Below, in pieces: positions 32,844 through 42,483 of a stretch of DNA of 64,000 nt. Source of the DNA: Candidatus Liberimonas magnetica (GTDB lineage: Bacteria; Elusimicrobiota; Endomicrobiia; Endomicrobiales; JAFGIL01); contig JAJAPY010000011.1 of assembly GCA_020523885.1 (NCBI GenBank), positions 1 to 64,000 of the forward strand. The letters run 5' to 3'. Within the stretch, counting starts at the first letter, position 1, and each line of letters opens with the position of its first letter. A model generated the notes under the pieces. The model did not search any database, had not been told where the DNA came from, and saw nothing but the letters and a program-made list of their open reading frames with translations. The position numbers and the translations under genes were made by a program.

Positions 32844-33509
32844 ATGATCTTTATTATTAAACATGCCGTAGATGAAGGCCCGGGATTGTTAGGCAAATAC
32901 CTGCAAGAAAAAAATATTAAACATAAAATCATTGAGCTTGAGAAAGGAGAAAGGCTGCCAAAAACAACGGATGGTATCGAAGCTGTTTTAATTATGGGCG
33001 GGCCGATGAACGTTTACGAAGAAGGCAAATATCCTTTTCTAAAATACGAAAATGATTTTATAAAAGATGTGTTTAAAAACAATAAACCGCTTATGGGTAT
33101 TTGCCTTGGAGCACAGCTTATGGCAAAAGCTATGGGTGCAACTGTAAGAAAAGCAAAAAAAGAAGAGATCGGATGGGATAAAGTGTACTTGAGCAGCCGG
33201 GGGATTATAGACCCATTGTTTTCTGGTGTGGACAGCGTTATCGATGTTTTTCAGTGGCATGAGGATTGTTTTAGCGTGCCTAAAGGAGCGGTTCTCCTTG
33301 CCGAAAATTCAATATGCCCGCAGGCATTTAAGGTAGGGGGCAATTCCTATGCATTCCAGTTCCATATAGAGGTCACTAAAGAACTATTAAATAGTTGGGC
33401 AAGAGGCATCAAATCCGTTGACAAAGAAAATATATTAGCAGGGTTAAAGGAAGAGTATAAAAAGCAGGCTTACAAAATATTTAATAATTTCTGTAACATA
33501 ATACCATGA
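32844..33509 (+). CDS. Class I glutamine amidotransferase (GMP-synthase-like)
   Basis: A 221-residue stand-alone GATase domain. The catalytic triad is visible: C87 in MGICLGAQ, H174 and E176 in FQFHIEVT. Oxyanion-loop VLIMGGPMNVYEE is typical of the GuaA-like YfeJ group. No synthetase domain is attached. The last four bases overlap nadE (ATGA), so it is co-translated with another glutamine-using enzyme. A true substrate is unknown; hydrolysis of gamma-glutamyl compounds or supply of ammonia to a partner is possible. Confidence 0.88.
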   Translation: MIFIIKHAVDEGPGLLGKYLQEKNIKHKIIELEKGERLPKTTDGIEAVLIMGGPMNVYEEGKYPFLKYENDFIKDVFKNNKPLMGICLGAQLMAKAMGATVRKAKKEEIGWDKVYLSSRGIIDPLFSGVDSVIDVFQWHEDCFSVPKGAVLLAENSICPQAFKVGGNSYAFQFHIEVTKELLNSWARGIKSVDKENILAGLKEEYKKQAYKIFNNFCNIIP

Positions 33510-35173
33510 GAATAGCATTAGCGCAGATCAATCCTATAGTAGGCGATTTAAAAGGCAATGCTGAAAAAATATTGCAGTATGTGAAAATCGCCAAATCTAA
33601 AGGCGCGGATATTGTGGCGTTCCCTGAGCTTAGCGTTTGCGGTTACCCCCCCCAGGACCTGCTTTTGAAAGAGGCGTTCGTGGAAGATACGATAAAGGCA
33701 TTGAAAGATATTTCATCGAAAATATCAGGGATAGTTGCCATTTTGGGGTGCGTAACAAAGGATGATAAAAACAGGCTCTATAACTCGGCTGTTTTGATAA
33801 AAGACAGGAAGATCAAGGCTGTCTATAATAAGATTGAGCTTCCCAACTATGGGGTGTTTGATGAAAAAAGATATTTTCATCATGGGAACGAAATACCGTT
33901 ATTTAAATTAGGCAATACCGTGTTCGGCGTAAGTGTTTGCGAGGACCTCTGGCTTGCCAGGGTGACTGAAGAACAAAAACAAAAAGGGGCGCAGGCGGTA
34001 TTTAATATATCTTCTTCTCCTTATCATATTGACAAAGCAAGCGAAAGAACGGAATATATCGGCAAAAAAGCAAGGCGCCTTGGTTTATATATTTTTTACA
34101 CCAATACAGTCGGCGGCCAGGACGAACTTGTGTTCGACGGCAACAGCCTGATCCTTGGGCCGGACGGCAAAGAAAAAATGAGGGCTAAGCCGTTTGAGGA
34201 AGATATTATATTTTATGATATGCAGCAGGGCTCTTGCGGGTATCCTGATAACACGGATTATATTGATCTTGGCGGGATAAAAGGCAAAAAGCCGTTATTG
34301 AAGAAAAGAAAAATAGAAACAATAAAAGGCCCGGGAGAGGTTTACAGGGCGCTTGTTTTAGCAACGAGGGATTATGTTAAAAAGAACTGTTTTAAAAAAG
34401 TTGTTATTGGAATAAGCGGAGGCATTGATTCAGCGCTGACAGCTGTCCTAGCCTGTGATGCTGTAGGCAGGGGCAATGTTATGGGTGTCACAATGCCGTC
34501 AATGTATTCTTCAAACCAGACGAGGAATGATGCCATACGGTTTTGCAGGGATAATGGCATAAATATAATTGAAATACCTATCCAGGAAATTTATTATACT
34601 TATATCAACTCCCTTTCAAAGGAATTCAAAGGCTTAAAAACCGGCTCTGCAGAAGAAAACCTGCAGGCGCGCATAAGAGGCAATATCCTTATGGCTTTTT
34701 CCAACAAATTTGGATGGCTCGTCCTTTCTACCGGGAACAAGAGCGAGGTTTCATGCGGATATTCAACGATTTACGGAGATATGGTAGGCGGGTTTAATAT
34801 CTTAAAAGACGTGTACAAAACCCGTGTTTACGAACTTTCAAGGTATGTCAACCGGTGCGGTAAATACACAATACCCGGTTCAATAATAAAGCGGCCGCCT
34901 ACTGCGGAACTCAGGCCAAATCAAAAAGACAGCGATTCTTTGCCGCCATATAGGGTTTTAGACAGGATATTAAAGCTGTATATCGAACAGGATATGGGTT
35001 ACGAACAAATAACAAGAGCCAACAAGTTCAAGCCAGAAACAGTAAGGAAAGTTATAAAGCTGGTTGACAGGAACGAGTTTAAAAGAAGGCAGGCGCCGCC
35101 AGGAATCCGCATAACTAAAAAAGGGTTCGATAAAGACCGCAGGATGCCTATAACGAACAAATACGGTTGCTGA
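33506..35173 (+). CDS. nadE: Glutamine-dependent NAD+ synthetase
   Basis: A 555-residue two-domain enzyme. The N-terminal nitrilase-type glutaminase has E41 (AFPELSVCGYP), the lysine in YNKIELPNYGVFDEKR and the cysteine in GVSVCEDLW. The C-terminal synthetase has the PP-loop GISGGIDSALTA near residue 301 and STGNKSEVSCGYSTIYGDM. It amidates deamido-NAD using ammonia tunnelled from glutamine, the last NAD step. It complements nadB in this window and sits inside the nitrogen island. Confidence 0.96.
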   Translation: MRIALAQINPIVGDLKGNAEKILQYVKIAKSKGADIVAFPELSVCGYPPQDLLLKEAFVEDTIKALKDISSKISGIVAILGCVTKDDKNRLYNSAVLIKDRKIKAVYNKIELPNYGVFDEKRYFHHGNEIPLFKLGNTVFGVSVCEDLWLARVTEEQKQKGAQAVFNISSSPYHIDKASERTEYIGKKARRLGLYIFYTNTVGGQDELVFDGNSLILGPDGKEKMRAKPFEEDIIFYDMQQGSCGYPDNTDYIDLGGIKGKKPLLKKRKIETIKGPGEVYRALVLATRDYVKKNCFKKVVIGISGGIDSALTAVLACDAVGRGNVMGVTMPSMYSSNQTRNDAIRFCRDNGINIIEIPIQEIYYTYINSLSKEFKGLKTGSAEENLQARIRGNILMAFSNKFGWLVLSTGNKSEVSCGYSTIYGDMVGGFNILKDVYKTRVYELSRYVNRCGKYTIPGSIIKRPPTAELRPNQKDSDSLPPYRVLDRILKLYIEQDMGYEQITRANKFKPETVRKVIKLVDRNEFKRRQAPPGIRITKKGFDKDRRMPITNKYGC

Positions 35174-35189
35174 AAAAATTGGCAGTATT

Positions 35190-35879
35190 ATGGATAAAAT
35201 TCTTGTAATAGTAAATAAGGATATCATTTCTGTGCCGGAATTATTGTTGAAGGAGTTCCTGGGCGGAAAATCAGACGAATATGAACCCTCGGGTACAGGA
35301 AAAAATCCGGGAAAGAAGCTTACAATAGCCGGTTACCTTGGCCAAATGCCGGTTATTTTCAGCGAAGATTCAAAAGGTTTGCCGGTTAGTTTAAGCAGTT
35401 CGGCAAGGAAACTGCATTTAAGCGGCACGCATTTTGCGTTTATAAGCACGTCGGGTATCCATCCCAGCGGAGAATGGTTATTTGCATATAACGGCAGGTT
35501 AAAGAACGAAGAGAAAAACATGTACGATCATTTAATGAATTATATTGATGCGCATAAATTTAAGAACCCTCTTTTATATTTAAAGAAAGCTTTTGAAACT
35601 GATGTTATCGCTAAAAGCCCTGCTTCATTGTTTTTGGCCAATAGCAGGTATTTGTTTGTCTTTAAAGGTAAGAACAGCAGGTTAAAGTTTGCTCATCTGG
35701 ATGAAAATTGGATTTTTTGTTCGCAGAATATAAAAGGTATTAAGTGGAGGCCCGTAAAAAATGGGCATCTGATGGTCGTAGACAAGAAAGCTAATTTAAT
35801 AAAAAATTTAAGCGAATTACCTCTTGAGCACATGAATAACTACAGCAGAGTAGTTGTGAAACCTATAAGCTCAAGATAA
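35190..35879 (+). CDS. Degenerate class II glutamine amidotransferase-like protein
   Basis: A 229-residue protein resembling the class II (Ntn) glutaminase fold: GTHFAFISTSGIHPSGEWLF and AYNGRL recall the HxRYATSG...HPF..AHNG pattern, and IKWRPVKNGHLMVVDK recalls the WRPxPPGHLLVV stretch near the end of that domain. The N-terminal nucleophile Cys2 is missing (the protein starts MDKILVIVNK), so glutaminase activity is unlikely. It follows nadE after 16 bases. It may bind glutamine as a sensor, or be decaying. Family assignment is moderately sure, function unknown. Confidence 0.6.
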   Translation: MDKILVIVNKDIISVPELLLKEFLGGKSDEYEPSGTGKNPGKKLTIAGYLGQMPVIFSEDSKGLPVSLSSSARKLHLSGTHFAFISTSGIHPSGEWLFAYNGRLKNEEKNMYDHLMNYIDAHKFKNPLLYLKKAFETDVIAKSPASLFLANSRYLFVFKGKNSRLKFAHLDENWIFCSQNIKGIKWRPVKNGHLMVVDKKANLIKNLSELPLEHMNNYSRVVVKPISSR

Positions 35880-35882
35880 TAA

Positions 35883-35909
35883 TACTGTTTTTAGCAGTAG
35901 TTTTTTTAC
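35883..35909 (+). terminator. Terminator after the nadE operon
   Basis: A short stem TACTG/CAGTA (35883-35899) followed by GTTTTTTT, directly after the stop codon of the preceding gene. Confidence 0.6.
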
Positions 35910-35932
35910 AAAAATAGCTGCAGAAATATAAT
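35905..35932 (+). promoter_or_regulatory. Candidate promoter of amt2
   Basis: TTTACA, 16 bases, TATAAT. It would start the RNA at or just inside the first leader stem at 35936, which is tight; the true start may be slightly upstream or another promoter may be used. Confidence 0.5.
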
Positions 35933-35935
35933 CTA

Positions 35936-35987
35936 GGACAAAGGCGTCCATTAATTTCACTACGAACAAGTGATATGGGCGTTTTTT
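35936..35987 (+). ncRNA. ANTAR-type leader module of amt2 with terminator
   Basis: Stem GGAC/GTCC (35936-35949) with the 6-nt loop AAAGGC (A1, G4). The terminator CGTCCAT/ATGGGCG (35945-35981; inner stem TCACT/AGTGA) followed by six T shares the 3' side of that stem. Only one A1G4 stem is seen here. The start matches module 2 of amt1 (TAGGACAA). Confidence 0.62.
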
Positions 35988-36024
35988 ATTTGTATAAAAT
36001 GTATTTTAACAGGAGAAAAGTTAA

Positions 36025-37392
36025 ATGAAAAAAATACTACTTGTCCTATTTCTATGTTTACCGTTGTTTTTCAAAGGCATTGCAGTTGCACAAGAGGCGG
36101 CCCAGCCTTTAACTGGAATTGTCCAGGCTTCATCCAGCCCCGGGCCGGTACAATCCGTAACAACAAAGATAGACGGCAGTGACACTGCGTGGGTTTTAAC
36201 TGCAACTGCGTTTGTAATGCTTATGACACTTCCGGGCCTTGCTTTTTTTTACGGCGGCCTTGTAAGGAAAAAAAATGTGTTAAGCGTCTTAATGCAATGC
36301 GCAATGATGCTTTGCGTGATAAGCCTGCAATGGATATTGTTCGGGTACAGCCTTGCCTTCGGGCCGGATAAAGGGTTCTGGGGAGGGTTTAAATGGGCAG
36401 GTTTAAGCGGGGTAGGGTTAGAGCCGTTTGCGGGTTATTCAAGTACCATTCCTCATCAGTTATTTATGATATTTCAGGCTATGTTTGCAGTTATTACACC
36501 TGCTTTAATAATAGGTGCGTTTGCAGAAAGGATGAAGTTCTCTGCGTTTTTACTATTTAGCCTTTTATGGGCAACATTTGTTTATGACCCGATTACTCAT
36601 TGGGTGTGGGGAATAGGCGGTTTTTTAAGGGAAATGGGAGCTCTTGATTTTGCCGGCGGAATAGTTGTTCATATCAATGCAGGTATTGCAGCCATTGTTA
36701 CGGCCCTGGTTATCGGAAGAAGGAAAGGGTACGCTTCACCCACTCCTCCTCATAACCTGCCGTTTACGGTTTTAGGAGCCGGGCTTTTATGGTTTGGCTG
36801 GTTCGGGTTTAATGCAGGCAGCGCCTTATCAGCCAGCGGGCTTGCAGTAAGCGCTTTTATTGTAACTAACACTGCTGCTGCGGCAGCCGGGCTTGTATGG
36901 GCTTTTCTTGAATGGTTCTATGTTAAAAGGCCTACGACTCTGGGTATAGCGACCGGGATGATAGCAGGTCTTGCTACAATAACCCCGGCTTCAGGTTTTG
37001 TAAGTATTAACTCGGCAATTATTATAGGCGCTCTGGCAAGTTTGATTTGTTTTTTTATGGTTGCTTTTATAAAACCAAAATTAGGTTATGACGATTCGCT
37101 TGATGCCTTCGGTGTCCACGGGGTAGGCGGGATTGCAGGGACTCTGGCTACAGGGCTTTTTGCGTCAAAAGCGATTAATCCGCAGGGAGCTGACGGTTTA
37201 TTTTTCGGGAATCCCGGTTTGTTTTTTATACAGCTCAAGGCGGTATTAATAACCATAGGGTACAGTTTTGCCGCTACTTTGGCGATATATAAACTTGTTG
37301 ATGTGTTGATAGGTGTAAGGGCAAAAGAAAAAGAGGAAGTAATAGGTCTTGATTTAACTGAACATCATGAAGGGGCCTATACGGTGTTGTAA
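36025..37392 (+). CDS. amt: Ammonium transporter 2, with signal peptide
   Basis: A 455-residue Amt channel. Residues 1-24 form a cleavable signal peptide (ILLVLFLCLPLFFKGIAVAQ) as in many Gram-negative Amt proteins, then a linker to about residue 50 and a core nearly identical to amt1: LPGLAFFYGGLVRKKN, AFAERMKF, GGIVVHINAGIAA and DAFGVHGVGGIAG, with the same C terminus DLTEHHEGAYTVL for PII contact. GGAG precedes the start. It has its own leader with an A1G4 stem and terminator. Confidence 0.95.
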   Translation: MKKILLVLFLCLPLFFKGIAVAQEAAQPLTGIVQASSSPGPVQSVTTKIDGSDTAWVLTATAFVMLMTLPGLAFFYGGLVRKKNVLSVLMQCAMMLCVISLQWILFGYSLAFGPDKGFWGGFKWAGLSGVGLEPFAGYSSTIPHQLFMIFQAMFAVITPALIIGAFAERMKFSAFLLFSLLWATFVYDPITHWVWGIGGFLREMGALDFAGGIVVHINAGIAAIVTALVIGRRKGYASPTPPHNLPFTVLGAGLLWFGWFGFNAGSALSASGLAVSAFIVTNTAAAAAGLVWAFLEWFYVKRPTTLGIATGMIAGLATITPASGFVSINSAIIIGALASLICFFMVAFIKPKLGYDDSLDAFGVHGVGGIAGTLATGLFASKAINPQGADGLFFGNPGLFFIQLKAVLITIGYSFAATLAIYKLVDVLIGVRAKEKEEVIGLDLTEHHEGAYTVL

Positions 37393-37396
37393 TTAC

Positions 37397-37491
37397 AAGG
37401 TATAAGGGGTAAGTGATAAGGGCTAAGGGAAACCGAAATCTTTGAATTTGCTTATTTTGTTACTTACAACTTACACCTTACCCCTTATCCC
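37397..37491 (+). repeat. Heptad hairpin, NGGTAAG family (amt2/glnA spacer)
   Basis: Left arm 37397-37429: GTATAAG, GGGTAAG, TGATAAG, GGCTAAG at 7-base steps; right arm 37460-37491 with complementary words. The only copy of this word family in the window. It precedes the glnA promoter. Confidence 0.8.
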
Positions 37492-37504
37492 TGATTTAAA
37501 ATAG

Positions 37505-37533
37505 TTGACATTCAAAAGGTTTTTAAATATAAT
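37505..37533 (+). promoter_or_regulatory. Consensus sigma-70 promoter of glnA-III
   Basis: TTGACA, 17 bases, TATAAT: a full consensus, 128 bases before the start codon, leaving a leader with one A1G4 stem. Confidence 0.8.
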
Positions 37534-37561
37534 CTTGTGTCAATGCATATCAGTAATCACA

Positions 37562-37575
37562 GGACAACGACGTCC
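37562..37575 (+). ncRNA. A1G4 stem in the glnA leader
   Basis: GGAC-AACGAC-GTCC, a perfect 4-bp stem with a 6-nt loop (A1, G4), almost the same as the amt2 stem. A weaker TCTGC/GCAGA stem follows at 37577-37613 but lacks a T-run, so a terminator is not certain and the regulatory outcome may differ. Confidence 0.5.
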
Positions 37576-37661
37576 TTCTGCCGATTATAAAATGTATTGC
37601 AGATGTTTCAGATAAAAATATGCCCTAACTTGATTTCAAGATCAAATCGGAGGAAACAGCA

Positions 37662-39764
37662 ATGAAAACCAAGGTTAATGAAGGGAAAATTCAGACTATA
37701 GCTGACATTTATGGAGAAAACGTGTTCGGGCTCAAGACCATGAGCAAGTATCTTTCAAAAAAAACATACGATTCCCTGCGCGCTACTATAAAAGAAGGCC
37801 GGTCTCTTGACCCGCAGATAGCAGACGAAGTCGCGGAGGCGATGAAGAAATGGGCGCTTTCAAAAGGAGCAACACACTTTACCCACTGGTTCCAGCCTTT
37901 GACCGGCGGTACTGCAGAAAAACACGATTCTTTCATAGACCCGGACGGGGAAGGCGGAGTAACACTAAAATTTAAAGGCAAAGAGCTTATACAGGGAGAA
38001 CCGGATGCATCGAGTTTCCCTTCAGGCGGCATTCGTGCGACTTTTGAAGCAAGAGGCTATACCGCCTGGGACCCGACAAGCCCGGCTTTCATAAAAGAAG
38101 GCGAGGATTATTCCACACTTTGCATACCGACAGCGTTCTATTCATATACAGGGGAGGCCCTGGATAAAAAGACGCCTCTTCTGCGCTCCCTTCAGGCTTT
38201 GTCGAAACAAGTCTGCAGGATGGCGGAGCTGTTTGGGATAGATGCAAAGAACAAGAAAGCCTATGCGACTCTCGGGCCTGAACAGGAATATTTCCTGATA
38301 GATAAAGCTTTTTATGATTCAAGGATAGACCTGTTGCAGACAGGCAGGACGCTTTTTGGCAGAAAACCTGCGAAGCACCAGCAGCTGGAAGACCATTATT
38401 TCGGAGCCATCAAACAAAGGATCATGGCTTTTATGGAAGACCTGGACCGCGAACTCTGGAAGCTGGGCATCCCTTCTAAAACCAGGCATAACGAAGTTTG
38501 TCCTGCCCAGTTTGAAATGGCCCCTGTGTTCGAAGAATTAAACCTTGCTGTAGACCATAACATGATGGTCATGGAAGTCTTACGGCAGGTAGCGGACAGG
38601 CACGGGCTTGTCTGCCTCTTGCACGAGAAACCTTTTGCAGGAGTAAACGGTTCAGGCAAACATAACAACTGGTCTGTGGCAGGCCCTGACGGCAAGAACT
38701 GGCTTACACCCGGCGATAATCCAAGGGAAAACGCAAAATTCTTAACAGTAATATGCGCCTTGATGAAAGCGATAGATACTCACGCAGGCCTTTTGCGCGC
38801 CGCAGTAGCATCCGCAGGGAACGACCACAGGCTGGGAGCTAACGAAGCACCGCCTGCGATACTTTCCATTTTTTTAGGAGACCAGCTTACTGAAATAATA
38901 GAACATATAGAAAAAGGAAAAACAGGCGGGGAAGCAAAAGATAAAGAGTTCCTGGAGTTAGGAGTATCGTCACTCCCTAAACTTGCCAAAGATGTTACAG
39001 ACAGGAACAGGACGTCCCCTTTTGCTTTTACAGGCAACAAGTTCGAGTTCCGGGCAGTGGGCTCAAACCAGAGCTGCTCGACGGCAAATATCGTTTTAAA
39101 TACGATAGTGGCGGAAGCTCTCGATGAGATATGCACGCAGCTTGAGTCCGATATAAAAGCTAAAAAGGACTTTAACGTATCATTGCAAAAGATATTGCAG
39201 TCTCTAGTCAAAAAACATAAGAGAATAATATTTAACGGCGACAACTATACCGAAGAATGGCACAAGGAAGCGGAAAAAAGAGGGCTTCCTAATTTAAAGA
39301 ACACGCCGGAATCGTTAAAAGAGATAATCAAGGAATCTTCTCTGGCGATTTTTGAAAAGCACAAAGTGCTTACAAGAAGGGAAACGCATTCCCGCTACGA
39401 GATTTATAAAGAGCAGTATGAAAAAATAGTCAATATAGAAGCTCTTGTAGCTCTTGATATGGCCAAGACGCTTATAATCCCGGCGGTGTACAGGTACCAG
39501 AAAGAGCTCTCTAAAACGGTCATCAACAGTGAAAAGTGCAGCTGCCCGGCCTCTAACCTTAAAGAACTGCTCGGACAGATAGCTAAACTTGCTGAAGATA
39601 CGCTGTCGGACATAAAAGAACTCGAAGGGTCATTAGCCGGCGAACCGAAAGAGAAGCTTGAAGCGATGAATAAACTCCGCTTGAGCGTTGACCAGCTTGA
39701 AGGCCTTGTGCCAAAAGAGTTCTGGCCTCTGGCTTCCTACACGTCAATGATGTTTGTGATGTAA
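37662..39764 (+). CDS. glnN: Glutamine synthetase type III
   Basis: A 700-residue GSIII enzyme, much longer than GSI/GSII. Family features are [19 protein letters not shown] at the N terminus, [51 protein letters not shown] with metal-binding glutamates, and [20 protein letters not shown]. It fixes ammonium into glutamine with ATP. GGAGG lies eight bases upstream. It is placed after amt2 and before gltBD, so transport and the GS-GOGAT cycle are neighbours. Confidence 0.95.
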   Translation: MKTKVNEGKIQTIADIYGENVFGLKTMSKYLSKKTYDSLRATIKEGRSLDPQIADEVAEAMKKWALSKGATHFTHWFQPLTGGTAEKHDSFIDPDGEGGVTLKFKGKELIQGEPDASSFPSGGIRATFEARGYTAWDPTSPAFIKEGEDYSTLCIPTAFYSYTGEALDKKTPLLRSLQALSKQVCRMAELFGIDAKNKKAYATLGPEQEYFLIDKAFYDSRIDLLQTGRTLFGRKPAKHQQLEDHYFGAIKQRIMAFMEDLDRELWKLGIPSKTRHNEVCPAQFEMAPVFEELNLAVDHNMMVMEVLRQVADRHGLVCLLHEKPFAGVNGSGKHNNWSVAGPDGKNWLTPGDNPRENAKFLTVICALMKAIDTHAGLLRAAVASAGNDHRLGANEAPPAILSIFLGDQLTEIIEHIEKGKTGGEAKDKEFLELGVSSLPKLAKDVTDRNRTSPFAFTGNKFEFRAVGSNQSCSTANIVLNTIVAEALDEICTQLESDIKAKKDFNVSLQKILQSLVKKHKRIIFNGDNYTEEWHKEAEKRGLPNLKNTPESLKEIIKESSLAIFEKHKVLTRRETHSRYEIYKEQYEKIVNIEALVALDMAKTLIIPAVYRYQKELSKTVINSEKCSCPASNLKELLGQIAKLAEDTLSDIKELEGSLAGEPKEKLEAMNKLRLSVDQLEGLVPKEFWPLASYTSMMFVM

Positions 39765-39769
39765 GAAAA

Positions 39770-39853
39770 TCAGACTACAGACCACAGACGACAGACTACA
39801 GATTGATTGTTATAATTTAGTCTATAGTCTGTAGTCTGAAGTCTTTAATCTGA
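39770..39853 (+). repeat. Heptad hairpin, GTCTGNA family (after glnA)
   Basis: Left arm 39770-39803 (CAGACTA, CAGACCA, CAGACGA, CAGACTA words) and right arm 39818-39853; the last word provides TGAGG before the next start. Confidence 0.85.
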
Positions 39854-39859
39854 GGTTCC

Positions 39860-42478
39860 ATGTCAAAAATATTCACGTTGATGAGCACAGGGCTTCCTGA
39901 GTTAGATAAAGTTATCCAGGGAGTCCAGCCGGGCGATAATATCGTCTGGCAGCTTGATTCCATAGAAGATTATAAGCTTTTTGTCCATCCTTTTTGCAGG
40001 GACGCCTATGATAAAAAGAACAAGCTCATCTATTTCAGGTTCGCCCAGCATGAATCTCTTCTACCCGAAGGCGTCCAGGCCCAGGTTTACGAACTCCATC
40101 CAGAAGACGGTTTTGAGACGTTCATTGCAGAGATATTCAAGGTAATAGAAAAGAATGGGCTGGGCGCATTCTATGTTTTTGACTGCCTTTCCGAGCTTAC
40201 CGTAGACTGGTACTCCGACAGGATGCTCGCCAACTTCTTTATGCTGGCCTGCCCGTACCTTTACGACTACGACACTGCCACGTATTTTGCCCTCTTGAGG
40301 AACCACCACACCACGCAGACCGTAAACGTGATACATAACACAGCGCAGGTGATAATAGACGTTTACCGTAACAAAAAAAGCCTTTACCTCCAGCCGATAA
40401 AAGTTTATAAGCGCCATTCCCATACCATGTATATGCTCCATCACTGGAAAGACGGGAAGTTCCATCCTGAAACAAGAAGCGCGGTAATATCTGAAATACT
40501 TGAAGAAATTTACCACCCGTGGCTTGACATATCCATATCCAGGCAGGATATGTGGCCTCGTATTTTTGCAAAAGCGCGCGAGCTGCAGCAGGAGCTGGCT
40601 AAAAACAGGAAAAACTCAAGAGAAGAAGAAAAGCATTATAACAGGCTCATCAGGATGGTTGTAACAAGGGACGAACCTGTATTAAAGCTTGCTGAAAAAT
40701 ATTTTGACCTTGAAGACCTTATAGATATAGGAAAACATATGGTGGGCACCGGGCTTATCGGAGGAAAAACAGTAGGTATGCTCCTGGCAAGGGCGATACT
40801 GAAGAAATCAAGCCTTGAGTGGCGCGACGTGCTTGAGCCGCATGACAGTTTTTTCATAGGTTCCGATGTGTTCTATACTTATGTCGTTCAGAACGGGTGC
40901 TGGTGGTTCAGGTGGAAACAGAGGTACTCGGATACCGTCCTTGAAGAAACCGAGGAAGCAAGAAAAAGGATGCTCGACGGCAAATTCCCGCAGGATATCG
41001 AAGACCAGTTCAAGGAGATCCTGAATTATTTCGGCCAGTCGCCGATAATAGTACGGTCATCAAGCTTGTTAGAGGACGCCTACGGCAATGCTTTTTCCGG
41101 AAAATATGAAAGTGTGTTCTGTGCCAACCAGGGTACTCCGGAAGACCGTTTAAAGGATTTTACCAATGCCGTAAAAACAGTCTATGCAAGCACCATGAGC
41201 CGTGATGCGCTCACTTACAGGCTTCAAAGAGGGCTCCTTGACAGGGACGAGCAGATGGCGTTACTGGTCCAGCGTGTCTCGGGTTCGATTTGCGGAAATT
41301 TATTTTTTCCGCACGTGGCAGGAGTCGGGTTCTCGTACAACCCTTACGTCTGGAGCAAGGCTATAGATCCTAAAGCAGGAGTGTTGCGCCTGGTGTTGGG
41401 CCTCGGCACAAGGGCGGTAGACCGGTCCGGCGATGATTATACAAGGATAGTAGCGCTAAATGACCCGGTAAAAAAACCGGCGGCGGATTTTGAAGAAGCA
41501 AGGAAATATACGCAGAAAAAAATGGACCTTTTAGACCTTGCCTCGAACAAGCATGTGACCAGGAATATTTCAGAACTCGTAAAAGAAAATATCGAACTTC
41601 CGCTTGAAATGCTTGCCGAACGGGACTTGTCCATGGAAGAAAGGGCAAAGGAAGCAGGCCTGCATGATGTTTTCTCCTGGGTTTTTAATTTTGATAATTT
41701 CCTGTCGAAAACAGATTTCCCCAAAGACATGAACAGGATGCTTTCTACCCTTAATGACGCGTACGATTATCCGGTTGATATAGAATTCACGGCCAATATA
41801 TTCGATGGCAATAAATATAAGGTAAACCTGCTCCAGTGCAGGCCGTTCCAGGTAAAAAAGGAAGTCAGGATCGTAAAAGACCCGGGCAAGATACCTCAGA
41901 AAGACATGATACTTAAGACAAGTGGGCCTATCATAGGCAGCAGCATACAGACTATAATAGACAGGATAATCTATGTTGTGCCTTCGGTCTACGGCAAACT
42001 TCCTGAGAATGAAAGGTACCAGGTCGCAAATGTAATAGGCAAGGTCACAAATTTAGAGAAAAAAGATAAAAAGAAAATAATCATGCTCATCGGGCCCGGC
42101 AGGTGGGGGACAACGACCCCGTCCTTAGGAGTCCCGGTACAGTTCGGGGACATAAACAATGTTTCTGTCCTTTGCGAGATGGCTGAAATGCACGAAGGCC
42201 TTGTGCCCGATGTGTCCTTGGGCACTCATTTTTTTAATGACCTGGTAGAACTGGACATGCTTTACTTGGCTGTCTATCCCCAGCGGGAAGATAATTTTAT
42301 CAATAAAGCATTCCTTGAAAATGCAAATAACCGGCTTTTAAACCTTGTCCCTGAAGCGGGAAAATGGAAAGATGCAGTACGTGTAATAGACCTGGCTGGA
42401 GCAAACAAGGAACAGGTAATATATTTAAATGTAAATTCGACAGAACAAAAGGGTGTATGCTATATAGGGGCAAAATAA
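39860..42478 (+). CDS. PEP/pyruvate-binding dikinase-like protein with KaiC-like N terminus
   Basis: An 872-residue protein. Residues 5-60 look like a RecA/KaiC-type domain (STGLPELDKVIQGVQPGDNI) but the Walker A lysine is absent. The middle holds a PPDK N-terminal ATP-grasp signature around residues 398-420 (VRSSSLLEDAYGNAFSGKYE). The C-terminal part has IGPGRWGTTTPSLGVPV. The phosphohistidine swivel domain and the PEP-binding barrel of PpsA/PPDK are not visible, so it is not a normal PEP synthase. It lies between glnA-III and gltB; a regulatory or phosphotransfer role in nitrogen or carbon metabolism is inference. Confidence 0.7.
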   Translation: MSKIFTLMSTGLPELDKVIQGVQPGDNIVWQLDSIEDYKLFVHPFCRDAYDKKNKLIYFRFAQHESLLPEGVQAQVYELHPEDGFETFIAEIFKVIEKNGLGAFYVFDCLSELTVDWYSDRMLANFFMLACPYLYDYDTATYFALLRNHHTTQTVNVIHNTAQVIIDVYRNKKSLYLQPIKVYKRHSHTMYMLHHWKDGKFHPETRSAVISEILEEIYHPWLDISISRQDMWPRIFAKARELQQELAKNRKNSREEEKHYNRLIRMVVTRDEPVLKLAEKYFDLEDLIDIGKHMVGTGLIGGKTVGMLLARAILKKSSLEWRDVLEPHDSFFIGSDVFYTYVVQNGCWWFRWKQRYSDTVLEETEEARKRMLDGKFPQDIEDQFKEILNYFGQSPIIVRSSSLLEDAYGNAFSGKYESVFCANQGTPEDRLKDFTNAVKTVYASTMSRDALTYRLQRGLLDRDEQMALLVQRVSGSICGNLFFPHVAGVGFSYNPYVWSKAIDPKAGVLRLVLGLGTRAVDRSGDDYTRIVALNDPVKKPAADFEEARKYTQKKMDLLDLASNKHVTRNISELVKENIELPLEMLAERDLSMEERAKEAGLHDVFSWVFNFDNFLSKTDFPKDMNRMLSTLNDAYDYPVDIEFTANIFDGNKYKVNLLQCRPFQVKKEVRIVKDPGKIPQKDMILKTSGPIIGSSIQTIIDRIIYVVPSVYGKLPENERYQVANVIGKVTNLEKKDKKKIIMLIGPGRWGTTTPSLGVPVQFGDINNVSVLCEMAEMHEGLVPDVSLGTHFFNDLVELDMLYLAVYPQREDNFINKAFLENANNRLLNLVPEAGKWKDAVRVIDLAGANKEQVIYLNVNSTEQKGVCYIGAK

Positions 42479-42483
42479 CAGAA

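Noticed and set aside
37534-37661. Glutamine riboswitch (glnA motif) before glnA
   Set aside because: The conserved core of that aptamer is not visible; the A1G4 stem explains the leader better.
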